Positions 43,623 through 52,915 of a DNA stretch of 64,000 nt are shown in pieces. A program made the position numbers and the translations under genes. The stretch spans positions 1 to 64,000 of the forward strand of contig JAFVGN010000049.1 in NCBI GenBank assembly GCA_017474925.1, read 5' to 3'. The stretch is from Prevotella sp. Its GTDB lineage: Bacteria > Bacteroidota > Bacteroidia > Bacteroidales > Bacteroidaceae. Position 1 is the stretch's first letter. The number at the start of each line of letters is the position of its first letter. Below the pieces are notes generated by a model. That model had not been told where the DNA came from and ran no database searches. It was given only the letters and a program-made list of their open reading frames with translations.

Positions 43623-44128
43623 ATATCTAACAGTCCTTCTGGAATATCCATAAATATTTGTTTTTCTGCTATTTTAATATCCTTGACAAGGTCGCTATTG
43701 GCAGGGATAAGCGTATCGTCTTCTAATACAAAAAGTATATTGGCAGTCTGCTCATCAATTGATGTTATGCGCCCTATCGTCTTTCCGTCAGCCGAGTTTA
43801 TCAGAGAAAAACCGACTAAGCTGCCCAACGACATCGTATCATGATCCTCGTCAGCCAACTTGCGTGGGAAAAAGACTGTGCAGCCTGTCAGTTCGGAGGC
43901 ACGTTGTTGGGTGTTGATGTCGCAGAACTTCACCAGACATAAAGAGTCGTTGCGGAAACGGTATTCCTCGATGAAAAACGGTACGAGTATGCCGTCAATT
44001 TCTAATATCAGATAGTCGGCATCAATGCGGTCAAAGATGTCGTCATCAAATTGGAACGACACTTCCCCCTTGATGCCATGCGCCTTGCCAAGACGGCCTA
44101 TCTTGTATACCTCTTCTTGCTGAATCAT
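43619..44128 (-). CDS. rimM: Ribosome maturation factor RimM
   Basis: This 169-residue protein helps 30S assembly. It has the N-terminal RimM domain (KIGRLGKAHGIKGEVSFQFD) and the PRC-barrel half (GSLVGFSLINSADGKTIGRI). It overlaps murA and dxr by four bases each, in place of the usual neighbours rpsP, trmD and rplS. Confidence 0.94.
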   Translation of the reverse strand: MIQQEEVYKIGRLGKAHGIKGEVSFQFDDDIFDRIDADYLILEIDGILVPFFIEEYRFRNDSLCLVKFCDINTQQRASELTGCTVFFPRKLADEDHDTMSLGSLVGFSLINSADGKTIGRITSIDEQTANILFVLEDDTLIPANSDLVKDIKIAEKQIFMDIPEGLLDI

Positions 44129-45429
44129 ATTCTCTCAATCTTTGCACCTAAAGCGTTCAGACGAGCTTCTATGTCCTCATATCCTCGGTCTATTTGCTCT
44201 ATGTTGCTGATTTGACTGGTTCCATTGGCGCTCATCGCAGCAATCAGCAATGCAATACCAGCACGGATGTCAGGACTCGACATACGGCTGGCACGTAGCT
44301 GGCGGGTGCGGTCATGTCCCACGACAACTGCACGATGGGGATCGCAGAGGATGATTTGTGCACCCATGTCAATCAGTCGGTCAACAAAGAACAGACGGCT
44401 TTCAAACATCTTTTGGTGGAAAAGAACCGTTCCTCGTGCCTGAGTCGCTACGACAATAAGAACCGAAAGCAAGTCTGGGGTAAGTCCTGGCCAGGGAGCA
44501 TCCGCCAGCGTCATAATCGTGCCGTCGATGAACGAGTCCACGATGTAATGCTTCTGGTGGGGAATATAGAGGTCGTCACTGTCAGTTTCAATCTTAACCC
44601 CCAGTCTTTTGAAGGCATCAGGGATGATGCCCAGATTCTTGAGGGATACATTCTTTATGCGAATACCGTTGCCACACATGGCAGCCATGCCGATAAACGA
44701 CCCCACTTCTATCATGTCTGGCAGCAATTGGTGCTCAGTACCGTGCAGACTCTTGACTCCAACGACGGTAATAAGGTTCGAACTGATGCCGCTGATGTTG
44801 GCGCCCATGCGGTTGAGCATGTGGCAGAGCTGTTGGATGTACGGTTCGCAAGCAGCGTTATAGATTGTCGTTGTTCCTTCTGCCAGTACTGATGCCATAA
44901 TGATATTTGCCGTACCGGTGACGGAGGCTTCGTCAAGCAGCATGTAGGTTCCTCTTAGTTTTTTGGCTCCAATCTCATACACGTTCCGCTCTGGAATCTG
45001 ATGGAATTTCGCCCCCAGACTCTTGAAACCCAGGAAGTGTGTGTCCAGCCGGCGACGTCCTATCTTGTCACCGCCAGGTTTGGTTACGATGGCCTTTCCC
45101 ATTCGCCCTAACAGTGGTCCAATCATCATGACTGATCCGCGGAGCTCGGCACATTTGTGTACAAATTCGTCGCTCTCCAAGTAGTGTAAGTCGAGTGTTT
45201 CTGCTTGGAATGAGAATTCACCCTTTCCCAAACACTCTACCTTTACACCAATGTCACGCAACAGTTGGATGAGGTTGTTCACGTCGCGTATATCAGGAAT
45301 ATTGCGGATGATAACCTTGTCGCTGGTGAGAAGCGTAGCACAGATTACCTCCAGAGCTTCGTTCTTTGCTCCTTGTGGGGTAATGGTGCCGCTCAGCACA
45401 TGGCCGCCCTCTATCTTGAATGTTGCCAT
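44125..45429 (-). CDS. murA: UDP-N-acetylglucosamine 1-carboxyvinyltransferase
   Basis: This 434-residue enzyme carries out the first committed step of peptidoglycan synthesis. It has the two-domain inside-out barrel pattern (GGHVLSGTITPQGAKNEALE, LRGSVMMIGPLLGRMG). The position of the catalytic cysteine that fosfomycin alkylates is Asp here: D121 in PGGDKIGRRRLD, where E. coli has PGGCxIGxRPVD. A Cys to Asp change keeps activity in other species and gives intrinsic fosfomycin resistance; resistance here is an inference. Confidence 0.95.
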   Translation of the reverse strand: MATFKIEGGHVLSGTITPQGAKNEALEVICATLLTSDKVIIRNIPDIRDVNNLIQLLRDIGVKVECLGKGEFSFQAETLDLHYLESDEFVHKCAELRGSVMMIGPLLGRMGKAIVTKPGGDKIGRRRLDTHFLGFKSLGAKFHQIPERNVYEIGAKKLRGTYMLLDEASVTGTANIIMASVLAEGTTTIYNAACEPYIQQLCHMLNRMGANISGISSNLITVVGVKSLHGTEHQLLPDMIEVGSFIGMAAMCGNGIRIKNVSLKNLGIIPDAFKRLGVKIETDSDDLYIPHQKHYIVDSFIDGTIMTLADAPWPGLTPDLLSVLIVVATQARGTVLFHQKMFESRLFFVDRLIDMGAQIILCDPHRAVVVGHDRTRQLRASRMSSPDIRAGIALLIAAMSANGTSQISNIEQIDRGYEDIEARLNALGAKIERI

Positions 45430-45447
45430 AAGTAGGTGAGGATTCGT

Positions 45448-46053
45448 TTATTTCTTCTTTTTTCGCTTATTGTCGCTGATGCCAGATGTGTCCATACGGT
45501 CGAATCTAAATGTTTGGAGGTCGATTTGTATTTTGCCGTCAGTAAAGCGGGCCAAGTCGTCGGCCACCTTCTCGTCTTCAATAGAGCCGTGTCCCCAAGC
45601 CATGAGGTCACGTTTCATCTGGTTGGCAGTCTGCCTCACCAATTCATCGCGTTCAGCTCCTTCTGGCATGGTTTTCAGTTTTTCAAAGACTTGTGTCAAC
45701 AGTCGCCCATAGTGGCGCAGCTGTGCCTGTTCGTCATGTACGGGATGTGTCATAGGCTGAGGTTTCGAAAGAATCTTTTCAGCATCGTTGACATCATAGG
45801 GCCAGTCAATGTCCAGCTGCTTGTGGCTCATAAGAAAAAGGTGATCCCACAAGGTCTGCTCATAGTTAGGCGTGGTGCACAGCTGTGGATTCTTGTTCTC
45901 CATCTGTTTGATGATGGTCTGTGCACAAAGGTTACGCTCTTCTTTCGTGGGCAGGCTAACAGCTAATTCTACCATCTTCTGTATCTCGCGTCCGTATTCG
46001 GGCAGTACCAACTTTTCACGTTGAGTGTTATAGTCTAATCCTTTGATATCCAT
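45448..46053 (-). CDS. DUF4290 family protein
   Basis: This 201-residue cytoplasmic protein (YNTQREKLVLPEYGREIQKM at the start) belongs to a Bacteroidota family of unknown function that is regularly encoded just before murA. It is mainly helical, with no membrane segment, and ends in a Lys/Arg run. It probably begins the operon DUF4290-murA-rimM-dxr-rseP. Confidence 0.8.
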   Translation of the reverse strand: MDIKGLDYNTQREKLVLPEYGREIQKMVELAVSLPTKEERNLCAQTIIKQMENKNPQLCTTPNYEQTLWDHLFLMSHKQLDIDWPYDVNDAEKILSKPQPMTHPVHDEQAQLRHYGRLLTQVFEKLKTMPEGAERDELVRQTANQMKRDLMAWGHGSIEDEKVADDLARFTDGKIQIDLQTFRFDRMDTSGISDNKRKKKK

Positions 46054-46140
46054 ATCAAATATTTTACTTTTTTATTATGTTGTCATGAGGGCATCTGCAC
46101 TTGTTCAGTCCCCCCCAATCCTCTTGTCTCATTGGGTTGT

Positions 46141-46836
46141 TTAAAGCAATTTCTTGGGCTTGATGGCTACAAAGTCTTTCAGGTAGAAAGGGACAAAGTA
46201 GGCAACGTTCTCGAATTGCCCGTTGAGGAAACGTTTTTCTGCCAGTGGCTGCATCCACTTGGCTTGCGGCTCAATACCGTCTATCAGATGCGCATTTGGG
46301 TGATTGATAGTTTCTATGCACTTTTTGGCACCATTGCCGAAAAAATAGACAGGACGTTCGTCGAGCCATTGCTTGTATGTCTCCGTGTTGACAATGTCAG
46401 CACCAACAGGCCGGATTACTTTCAGCGAACGGTTGTAGAGTGCCGCATACACTTCCATACGTCGGGCATCAAGCATAGGACACAATAGTGCATTTTCTTC
46501 CATGTCAGGATTGCGCAGCAAGATGGGCACGCAAAGCAATTCCAGAGTGGGAACGGCTATTAGCTTAAGGTCACGGCCATAGCATATCCCCTTTGCCATA
46601 GAGACACCGATGCGTAGTCCTGTATAAGAACCAGGCCCGCAACTTACAGCTACGGCATCAAACGGAATGGCGTGGTTGTCTGTGAACGATAGTGCCTCGT
46701 CGACCATTGTGCCCAGACGCTCCGCACCAGCTCCCCGTTCTCCTCGCTCTTCCTGCTGAAAGATGCATTGCCCATCTTCCGACACAGCTACCGAGCAGAC
46801 GTTCGTACTAGTTTCTATATGTAAAATGCAGGCCAT
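46141..46836 (-). CDS. tsaB: tRNA threonylcarbamoyladenosine synthesis protein TsaB
   Basis: This 231-residue ASKHA-fold protein works with TsaD and TsaE to make t6A37 on tRNAs that read ANN codons. It has ILHIETSTNVCSVAVSEDG at the N-terminus and VSCGPGSYTGLRIGVSMAKG. Length is normal. A -7 box lies at 46866-46873. Confidence 0.94.
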   Translation of the reverse strand: MACILHIETSTNVCSVAVSEDGQCIFQQEERGERGAGAERLGTMVDEALSFTDNHAIPFDAVAVSCGPGSYTGLRIGVSMAKGICYGRDLKLIAVPTLELLCVPILLRNPDMEENALLCPMLDARRMEVYAALYNRSLKVIRPVGADIVNTETYKQWLDERPVYFFGNGAKKCIETINHPNAHLIDGIEPQAKWMQPLAEKRFLNGQFENVAYFVPFYLKDFVAIKPKKLL

Positions 46837-46865
46837 TTTTCTATTATACCTTATTTATTGAGGTG

Positions 46866-46873
46866 CAAAAGTA
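46866..46873 (-). promoter_or_regulatory. -7 box of tsaB
   Basis: TACTTTTG on the minus strand lies 29 bases before the ATG. Confidence 0.55.
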
Positions 46874-46917
46874 CAAAAAATGTTCGTAATCTTTGCATCT
46901 TTCAGAGAAATTAACGC

Positions 46918-48753
46918 TCAGAGGGGTAGTGTTAGTACAAAACGCGCTCCTTGCTGGTAGTTTGTATCCAGTTTGATGTCGCCTCCCAATTGTCGTACAA
47001 TGTTACGGCTAAGCGGTAGCCCGATGCCTACGCCATCCTTGAATTCGTCAAGCTGGACAAATTCGCTGAATATCTCGTCAGCTTTTTCCTTCGGGACACC
47101 GCATCCTGTGTCTTCAATGCTGATTGTAAGTACATTGTCCTCCTCCTGACATTGCATGCGTATGCTGCCACCTTCAGGGGTAAATTTCATAGCGTTGTCC
47201 AGCAATTGGCCGATAGCTTGGGTGACATATTTTTCGGAAGTGTTAATGGTCAGCGTATCAGGTATGAGACTGTCGAACGAAAAATGGTAGTGCTGATTGT
47301 CGGCAATGCCACAATTGATGATGGCAGAATAGCAGAGCTGGGTGGCATTAATGCAGTCCGTCCGTTCTATCAGGGTGCGGCTATTGGAATCGGCCAGTGC
47401 CAATAGCCTATTGATAAGTGAAGTGATGCGGTTGGTGTTTTCCTCGATATTGGTGCATGCCTCCTTGCGAATCTCAATGGGAAGCTCCGCACCGTCCTGT
47501 GCCAATATCTGGGAGAAACCAGACAGGATGTTCAGTGGTGTACGGATTTCGTGGGAAATGTTTTGGATGAAGTCCGTTTTCATGCGTAGCGACTCTTCTG
47601 CCTGGGCACGGGCAATGGCAAGTTCTTCGTTCTTTTTCTTCAGGCGGCGGTTGGACCAATACCAGTAACTCAACAATAGTGCAAGTGCCACAGCAATGGT
47701 AATTGCTATAATAGTGATACTGTGGTTGCGTTCCAGCCGTTTGACCAGTTCCATCTCGCTGACCTGAAACATGGTGTTTAATTCGTTGATTTGGGTACGT
47801 GCATCCTTCTTGTATATGGAGTCAGACAGCTCGTAGAGGTTTTTGTACATCTCAGCGGCTTCCTGATAGTTGCCCAGTCCTTTCATGATTAGCGCCCGTT
47901 GCTTGTAGATGAGCAGCAATGACGACATGTCACTTAAGTTGAGGCTCTTTTCCAACCGTTGCGTATTGTAGTCAAGTGCTTTCTCGAAGTCTTTGCGCTG
48001 TAGCCACAACTGGGCCCGATAGTAGAGGATGCTGAGTGTAATGAATTCGCTGGCTTGGGTGTTGTGCTTCTCGACCTTGTCGATGTCCTCCTCTGCATCG
48101 TTCAACTTGCCCAATCCTAAGTCCTGCTGGACGCAAGCCAAATAGTAATAGGAATACCATATGCCGATGTTATGCAACTTGCCGTTCTTGGCCTTTTCTT
48201 CATTGGCCATTGTGTCGAGCGCAACTTTCCATTGGGCCGTAATGGCACCCATTTCGTCATAACGCTTCTGCTCGTTGAGGGCATCCAGATAGTAGGAGAA
48301 AATATCGTTGAGCGTGCTGGCATTACTGTTGCTGAGCTTGATGTGGTCAAGACTCTGCTGGTAACACTTGATGGCTTCGTCTAAATAGCCCATGTTGATG
48401 TAAGCATTGCCCATCGCGTAGAAAGCCAGGGCGATACCGTAGTTGTTGTTGTGCTGAATGGCATCGTTGTGCATCAACTTGACCTCCTTCAGCCCAGTAT
48501 TGACCTTACCCATGAAGACGTAAGTGTTCACTAAGTGCATCCATGTCTCGTAATAGTGCTCCCAGCATCCCTGGCTCTTGTGGAACTCCATGTCAATAGG
48601 GGCTTGGAGAATCAGCGAGTCGTTCTGGTCGTTGTTATAGAGATTGCAGATGTGATTTATCCGACGGCTGCTTTCTTTGTTTTCGCTGTCGTCGGCAAAG
48701 GTTGGCAATAGGGCCAGCATCAGTAGCAAAATGGTCAGGTAGGCTTTTCTCAT
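46918..48753 (-). CDS. TPR-containing sensor histidine kinase
   Basis: This 611-residue protein has a signal peptide, a periplasmic tetratricopeptide sensor region (about 60-330), one membrane helix (ITIIAITIAVALALLLSYWY), a coiled linker, a HisKA domain with H401 (QNISHEIRTPLNIL) and a HATPase domain with N, G1 (IEDTGCGVPKEKADEIFSEF) and G2 (GVGIGLPLSRNIV) boxes. It has no receiver domain, and the signal is unknown. I chose 48753 because the -7 box (48761-48768) lies upstream of it but downstream of the longer start. Confidence 0.93.
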   Translation of the reverse strand: MRKAYLTILLLMLALLPTFADDSENKESSRRINHICNLYNNDQNDSLILQAPIDMEFHKSQGCWEHYYETWMHLVNTYVFMGKVNTGLKEVKLMHNDAIQHNNNYGIALAFYAMGNAYINMGYLDEAIKCYQQSLDHIKLSNSNASTLNDIFSYYLDALNEQKRYDEMGAITAQWKVALDTMANEEKAKNGKLHNIGIWYSYYYLACVQQDLGLGKLNDAEEDIDKVEKHNTQASEFITLSILYYRAQLWLQRKDFEKALDYNTQRLEKSLNLSDMSSLLLIYKQRALIMKGLGNYQEAAEMYKNLYELSDSIYKKDARTQINELNTMFQVSEMELVKRLERNHSITIIAITIAVALALLLSYWYWSNRRLKKKNEELAIARAQAEESLRMKTDFIQNISHEIRTPLNILSGFSQILAQDGAELPIEIRKEACTNIEENTNRITSLINRLLALADSNSRTLIERTDCINATQLCYSAIINCGIADNQHYHFSFDSLIPDTLTINTSEKYVTQAIGQLLDNAMKFTPEGGSIRMQCQEEDNVLTISIEDTGCGVPKEKADEIFSEFVQLDEFKDGVGIGLPLSRNIVRQLGGDIKLDTNYQQGARFVLTLPL

Positions 48754-48760
48754 AATGCTG

Positions 48761-48768
48761 CAAAGATA
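48761..48768 (-). promoter_or_regulatory. -7 box of the histidine kinase gene
   Basis: TATCTTTG on the minus strand stands only seven bases before the ATG, another nearly leaderless case. Confidence 0.6.
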
Positions 48769-48896
48769 CAAATAAATTCCGAATTGTGTACATTTCATAG
48801 ATAGTTTTTTATTCCTTTATGCTCTGTGTCCATAGCTAGATATCTCGGAAAATGAAAATAAATATTAAATAATTTTGCTTTTCTCTCGGTTTGTAC

Positions 48897-48904
48897 TACC
48901 TTTG
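48897..48904 (+). promoter_or_regulatory. -7 box of the yicC-gmk-nadD operon
   Basis: TACCTTTG gives a leader of about 25 bases before the ATG at 48933. Confidence 0.65.
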
Positions 48905-48932
48905 CATGCATATTAAAAATGATAAGGTAATT

Positions 48933-49805
48933 ATGATACAGTCAATGACAGGCTACGGTAAGACACTTGTAGTCTATAATGGTAAGAAAATCAATATTGA
49001 AATCAAGTCGCTGAATTCCAAGCAGCTCGATTTGACAACACGTATAGCTCCGCTCTATCGTGAGAAAGAGATGGAGGTCAGGCAGATTATAGCAGAGAAA
49101 CTGCTCCGTGGAAAAGTAGAGTTTTGCATCTGGGTGGAAAAGGATGCTGCTGTTGAGGCAGCTCCTGTAAATGTAGCCTTGATGCAGAGCTATTACAATC
49201 AGTTGCAGACATTTGCAGACAAGAACCGCCTGACCGGTATCGATTGGATGCAGACGCTTATCCGCATGCCTGACGTGTTGTCCAAGGCTGAGGTTGAAGT
49301 TCTTGACGAAGAGGAATGGACTGCTGTGCGCCAAGGTGTCGTTGAGGCTGTACGGAATTTGGTAGACTTCCGTACGCAGGAAGGCGCGGCGCTCGAGAAG
49401 AAGTTCTCTGAGAAAATTGACAATATCGAGCAGCTGCTGGCCAGTGTCGAGCCCTTCGAAAAGTCGCGTGTGGAGAAGATACGTAACCGAATAGTGGATG
49501 GGTTGAAGCAGATTCCGGAGGCAGAGTATGACAAGAACCGTCTGGAGCAGGAACTCATCTACTATATTGAGAAACTGGACATCAGCGAGGAGAAGCAACG
49601 CCTGACGAACCATTTGAAGTATTTCCGTGAAACCATGAACGACCAGCCTGGACAGGGAAAGAAGTTGGGCTTTATCGCTCAGGAAATGGGGCGTGAGATT
49701 AATACCACGGGATCAAAATCCAATCAGGCTGAGATGCAGAATATCGTGGTGAAGATGAAGGACGAGCTGGAGCAGATTAAGGAACAGGTATTAAACGCGT
49801 TGTAA
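48933..49805 (+). CDS. YicC family endoribonuclease
   Basis: This 290-residue protein starts MIQSMTGYGK and has IEIKSLNSKQLDLTTRI in its N-terminal domain and the C-terminal block LGFIAQEMGREINTTGSKSN. Members are RNases that act on small RNAs and tRNA-like substrates. It is directly followed by gmk (stop and start share a base), a common pairing. Confidence 0.93.
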   Translation: MIQSMTGYGKTLVVYNGKKINIEIKSLNSKQLDLTTRIAPLYREKEMEVRQIIAEKLLRGKVEFCIWVEKDAAVEAAPVNVALMQSYYNQLQTFADKNRLTGIDWMQTLIRMPDVLSKAEVEVLDEEEWTAVRQGVVEAVRNLVDFRTQEGAALEKKFSEKIDNIEQLLASVEPFEKSRVEKIRNRIVDGLKQIPEAEYDKNRLEQELIYYIEKLDISEEKQRLTNHLKYFRETMNDQPGQGKKLGFIAQEMGREINTTGSKSNQAEMQNIVVKMKDELEQIKEQVLNAL

Positions 49806-50374
49806 TGAAGGGAAAAATGTTGATAGTCTCTGCCCCCAGTGGCAGTGGCAAAAGCACCATTGTCCAGTGGCTGATGCAGGAACATCCTGAACTGAGGCTG
49901 TATTTCTCGATATCGTGTACCTCGCGAGCCCCTCGTGGCAATGAGCAGAACGGTGTGGAGTATTTCTTCCTGACGCCTGAGGAGTTCCGTGAGAGAATAG
50001 CTAAAAATGAGTTTCTGGAATACGAAGAGGTGTACGAAAACCGTTTCTATGGTACACTCAAGCAACAGGTGGAAAACCAGCGCGAGGCGGGGCAAAACGT
50101 TGTGTTTGACGTTGATGTGAAAGGTGGGGTGAACATTAAGAAATATTATGGAGGCGATGCCCTGAGCCTTTTTATCCAGCCTCCTTCGGTCGAGGAGCTG
50201 CGCAGACGCTTGGAAGGACGTGGTACGGACACCTCTGAGGCTATTGCACAACGGTTGGCTAAGGCAGAGTATGAACTGACTTTTGCCCCCCAGTTTGACC
50301 GTGTAGTCGTCAATGACGACTTGGAACAGGCCAAGCAGGAAATACTTAGCATTGTCAAAGAATTCCTGGCATGA
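49805..50374 (+). CDS. gmk: Guanylate kinase
   Basis: This 189-residue kinase makes GDP from GMP and ATP. It has the P-loop SAPSGSGKSTIV, the GMP-binding region SCTSRAPRGNEQNGVEYFF and FDVDVKGGVNIKK. Length is normal. It overlaps nadD by four bases. Confidence 0.97.
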   Translation: MKGKMLIVSAPSGSGKSTIVQWLMQEHPELRLYFSISCTSRAPRGNEQNGVEYFFLTPEEFRERIAKNEFLEYEEVYENRFYGTLKQQVENQREAGQNVVFDVDVKGGVNIKKYYGGDALSLFIQPPSVEELRRRLEGRGTDTSEAIAQRLAKAEYELTFAPQFDRVVVNDDLEQAKQEILSIVKEFLA

Positions 50375-50955
50375 GGAAGATTGGGATTTTTGGCGGCTCA
50401 TTCAATCCAATTCACTGTGGGCACATCGCATTGGCCAAAGCTGCGTTGGAGCAATGTGGCTTTGACGAGGTGTGGCTGATGGTGTCGCCCCAGAACCCCT
50501 TGAAACAAGGATCGTCGGAGTTGCTCGACGACCGTCTGCGCTACGAGATGGCTAAGAAAGCATTGGAAGGTGTCGAGGGAGTCGTTGCCTGCGACTATGA
50601 ATTTCACTTGTCGCGCCCTTCCTATACTTGGAATACCTTGCAACATTTGAGCAACGACTATCCTGATTGCGAGTTTAGGCTGTTGATAGGCGGCGACAAC
50701 TGGGCACACTTCCAGCGTTGGCGCCACTGGAAAGATATCCTGCGTCAGCATGGTGTTGTTGTCTATCCTCGTGGTAATTACCCAGGAACCATCCAGATGC
50801 CGCTTCTTCAGGTGTCGAGCACGGAGATTCGCGAACGAGTCAAGCTCCGTCAGCCCATTACCGGACTGGTGCCTGCCGCTATTGAGCAGCAGGTGACGGA
50901 CTACTATTCCTGTAGTCGTCAATCATGTCCATCAGACAATCACTCTTCCCGGTAA
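50371..50955 (+). CDS. nadD: Nicotinate-nucleotide adenylyltransferase
   Basis: This 194-residue enzyme adenylylates nicotinate mononucleotide in NAD synthesis. It has GIFGGSFNPIHCGHIALAKA (the HxGH motif), SPQNPLKQG and SSTEIRERV. The last 14 residues after VTDYYS (Ser/Cys rich) are unlike other NadD ends and lie within the 77-base overlap with the convergent GT14 gene. The natural stop was probably lost when the glycan cluster joined here. Confidence 0.94.
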   Translation: MRKIGIFGGSFNPIHCGHIALAKAALEQCGFDEVWLMVSPQNPLKQGSSELLDDRLRYEMAKKALEGVEGVVACDYEFHLSRPSYTWNTLQHLSNDYPDCEFRLLIGGDNWAHFQRWRHWKDILRQHGVVVYPRGNYPGTIQMPLLQVSSTEIRERVKLRQPITGLVPAAIEQQVTDYYSCSRQSCPSDNHSSR

Positions 50956-51808
50956 TCGTCTTTCTGCAGAAAATCTTATCGCTGTTGATGAGCCTGTCAA
51001 AGTCTTCCTCTGTGAAGACCTTGATGCCATTGGTGTAGTCGATGAAGGTCAGTGGCGTGATGCTTTCCAGGTTCTTGAACTTCCCCTTCATCTGTATGGC
51101 CTTTGTGGCAAAGTCTGAATGGGCCGTAAGGGTAGGAATAAAGGTCTCGTCAGGTGCAAAACCATCATGGAAATAGTGTACATACTGAGGGTGTTCGTCC
51201 CAATAGCTGAGGGCCAGTTGTGCCAGTTCGGGCGAGATGGCCCACCACATGCTGCCCTTGTATAACACGTACTCCCGCCCTTCGTCCTTGAAGCGCAGCG
51301 ACTTACGGATTCCCAGTGCATAGATGATGTGGCGCAGGGCTACGCGGAACTTGCTGCCCAGCGAACCATACTTCCACGACTTGTAGTTGAAGGGCCGGTG
51401 CTCGCGATATAGTTGGGCTGCTTCGCCCTGACCTTCCATGCATAGGGTGACAATGAATTCCCGTCCCTTCTGTTCTGCGAAGTACGACTCTATGCGTTCA
51501 TTGCTCCATAACGGATAGTCAAGTCCGCTCAGCGATATGAAGTAGTCGATGGGCATTTGTTGATGCAGTTCGAGAGCCTTGCGAATCATGGTCATCTGCG
51601 CCTCGACTACCCCTATGCTGCCCCACATCACGTCCGTCCGGTTCTTGACGAAGCAGACGCGTGGATCGCTGATGATGCTGGTGAATGGCTGGATATCGGA
51701 CTTGGCATCGATATGGACCATGAACACCGATTGCTGTGGCAGACTCTCTATCATCCTTTTCAGATGAACAGGGTCATTGTGGGCGGAGATGATGAATGCA
51801 AATCTCAT
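50879..51808 (-). CDS. Core-2/I-branching type glycosyltransferase (GT14)
   Basis: This 309-residue enzyme matches the GT14 branching family (AFIISAHNDPVHLKRMIESL, FMVHIDAKSD, DYFISLSGLDYPLWSNERI, GSMWWAISPELAQLAL). It probably adds a GlcNAc or xylose branch to a surface glycan. I chose 51808 because the longer frame runs through the promoter module. Its 3' end overlaps nadD by 77 bases tail to tail. Confidence 0.87.
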   Translation of the reverse strand: MRFAFIISAHNDPVHLKRMIESLPQQSVFMVHIDAKSDIQPFTSIISDPRVCFVKNRTDVMWGSIGVVEAQMTMIRKALELHQQMPIDYFISLSGLDYPLWSNERIESYFAEQKGREFIVTLCMEGQGEAAQLYREHRPFNYKSWKYGSLGSKFRVALRHIIYALGIRKSLRFKDEGREYVLYKGSMWWAISPELAQLALSYWDEHPQYVHYFHDGFAPDETFIPTLTAHSDFATKAIQMKGKFKNLESITPLTFIDYTNGIKVFTEEDFDRLINSDKIFCRKTITGKSDCLMDMIDDYRNSSPSPAAQ

Positions 51809-51828
51809 AAATTCGTTTATTTGTTGCG

Positions 51829-51979
51829 CAAAGTTACGAAAAGTCGAGAGAAATGCAAAAGGAAAACTCGTTTTTCTTCTCATTTCCGAGACGGAGTAAC
51901 TTCTTCGTAGCAAAAAGTACGAAAAATCGAGAGCAGAACAAAATAAATTTGGCTTTTCTTTTGTTTTTTCGTACTTTTG
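51829..51979. promoter_or_regulatory. Bidirectional promoter module between GT14 and licD-like gene
   Basis: TAACTTTG faces left (51829-51836) and TACTTTTG faces right (51972-51979). The left half (51829-51905) is a nearly identical inverted copy of 9437-9511. The right half shares aaatttattttgttctgc with the module at 56168-56226, in the opposite orientation. The -7 boxes sit at the outer ends. Confidence 0.75.
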
Positions 51980-51996
51980 CACGAAAAAGAAGAAGA

Positions 51997-52881
51997 ATGC
52001 AAGAAATAACCCCCGACCTGCAACCTCGTTGGAATGCCATTATTTTGGATATCCTAAAGAAGTTTATCGCCCTCTGCGAGGAGCATCACTTGACGTATTA
52101 CTGTTGTGGAGGTACAGCTATTGGTGCCGTGCGCCATCATGGCATGATTCCTTGGGACGATGATATCGATGTGTTCATGGCACGTCCTGACTACGACCGC
52201 CTGCTCCAGATTTGTGAACAACAGGATTTGGGCGACTACGAGTTGTGTACGCCTCGCAACACGGATAACTATTTCATGTACTTCTCCAAGCTGTGCAAGA
52301 AGGGTACCACCATTCTGGAGCGTCGCGACACTCCTTGTGTCTTTGGGCTTTTTGTCGACATCTTTCCCTTGGACGGAACGGCCGAGGATATGGAAGAGGC
52401 CCTGCAGTTGAAACGACGCTTTACCAAAATTCAGAACCGGCTGGCCGCCATTTCTGCCCATAACACTTTTGGCGAGTATCTTTCTTTGCTGTTTGACCCT
52501 CATGAGTGGGGACGCTTCTGTCACAAGACGCGTGGTTTTCTGGGGCGTGGCAGCTACCGTCGCAAGTTGTTGCGCATGATGGACGACATTGCCTACCGTC
52601 ATCCCTTCGGCTCAACAAGCCATGTGGTGGTCTATCCCGGTATCTATGGCGACAAGGAAATCTATCCCCTTGCATGGGTCAGCACGCCCGTCAAGTTTCC
52701 CTTCGAGGGCTTGGAAGTATGCCTTTCTGGGGGCTACGACCACTACCTGCGTCATTTCTTTGGCGACTACATGCAGTTGCCTCCTGTCGAAAAGCGCGAG
52801 TCAACCCATTACAAGGAATACTTCAACATGGACGAGGCCGAGACAGCCGAAGAGGTCATGCGAAAAATAGGCCGCGGTTGA
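51997..52881 (+). CDS. LicD family phosphotransferase
   Basis: This 294-residue protein has the LicD signature GGTAIGAVRHHGMIPWDDDI, a nucleotidyltransferase-like fold that transfers phosphocholine or another phospho-polyol to a surface sugar. The metal-binding Asp cluster DDDID is intact. I chose the start MQEITPDLQ after the -7 box at 51972-51979. No choline activation genes are in the window, so the donor is open. Confidence 0.88.
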   Translation: MQEITPDLQPRWNAIILDILKKFIALCEEHHLTYYCCGGTAIGAVRHHGMIPWDDDIDVFMARPDYDRLLQICEQQDLGDYELCTPRNTDNYFMYFSKLCKKGTTILERRDTPCVFGLFVDIFPLDGTAEDMEEALQLKRRFTKIQNRLAAISAHNTFGEYLSLLFDPHEWGRFCHKTRGFLGRGSYRRKLLRMMDDIAYRHPFGSTSHVVVYPGIYGDKEIYPLAWVSTPVKFPFEGLEVCLSGGYDHYLRHFFGDYMQLPPVEKRESTHYKEYFNMDEAETAEEVMRKIGRG

Positions 52882-52915
52882 AGACGGCATGATACGTTAA
52901 TTTGAGCAGAACGAG

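Noticed and set aside
51853..51996. Longer start for the LicD-like protein
   Set aside because: The extension lies before the -7 box at 51972-51979 and encodes repeat sequence.
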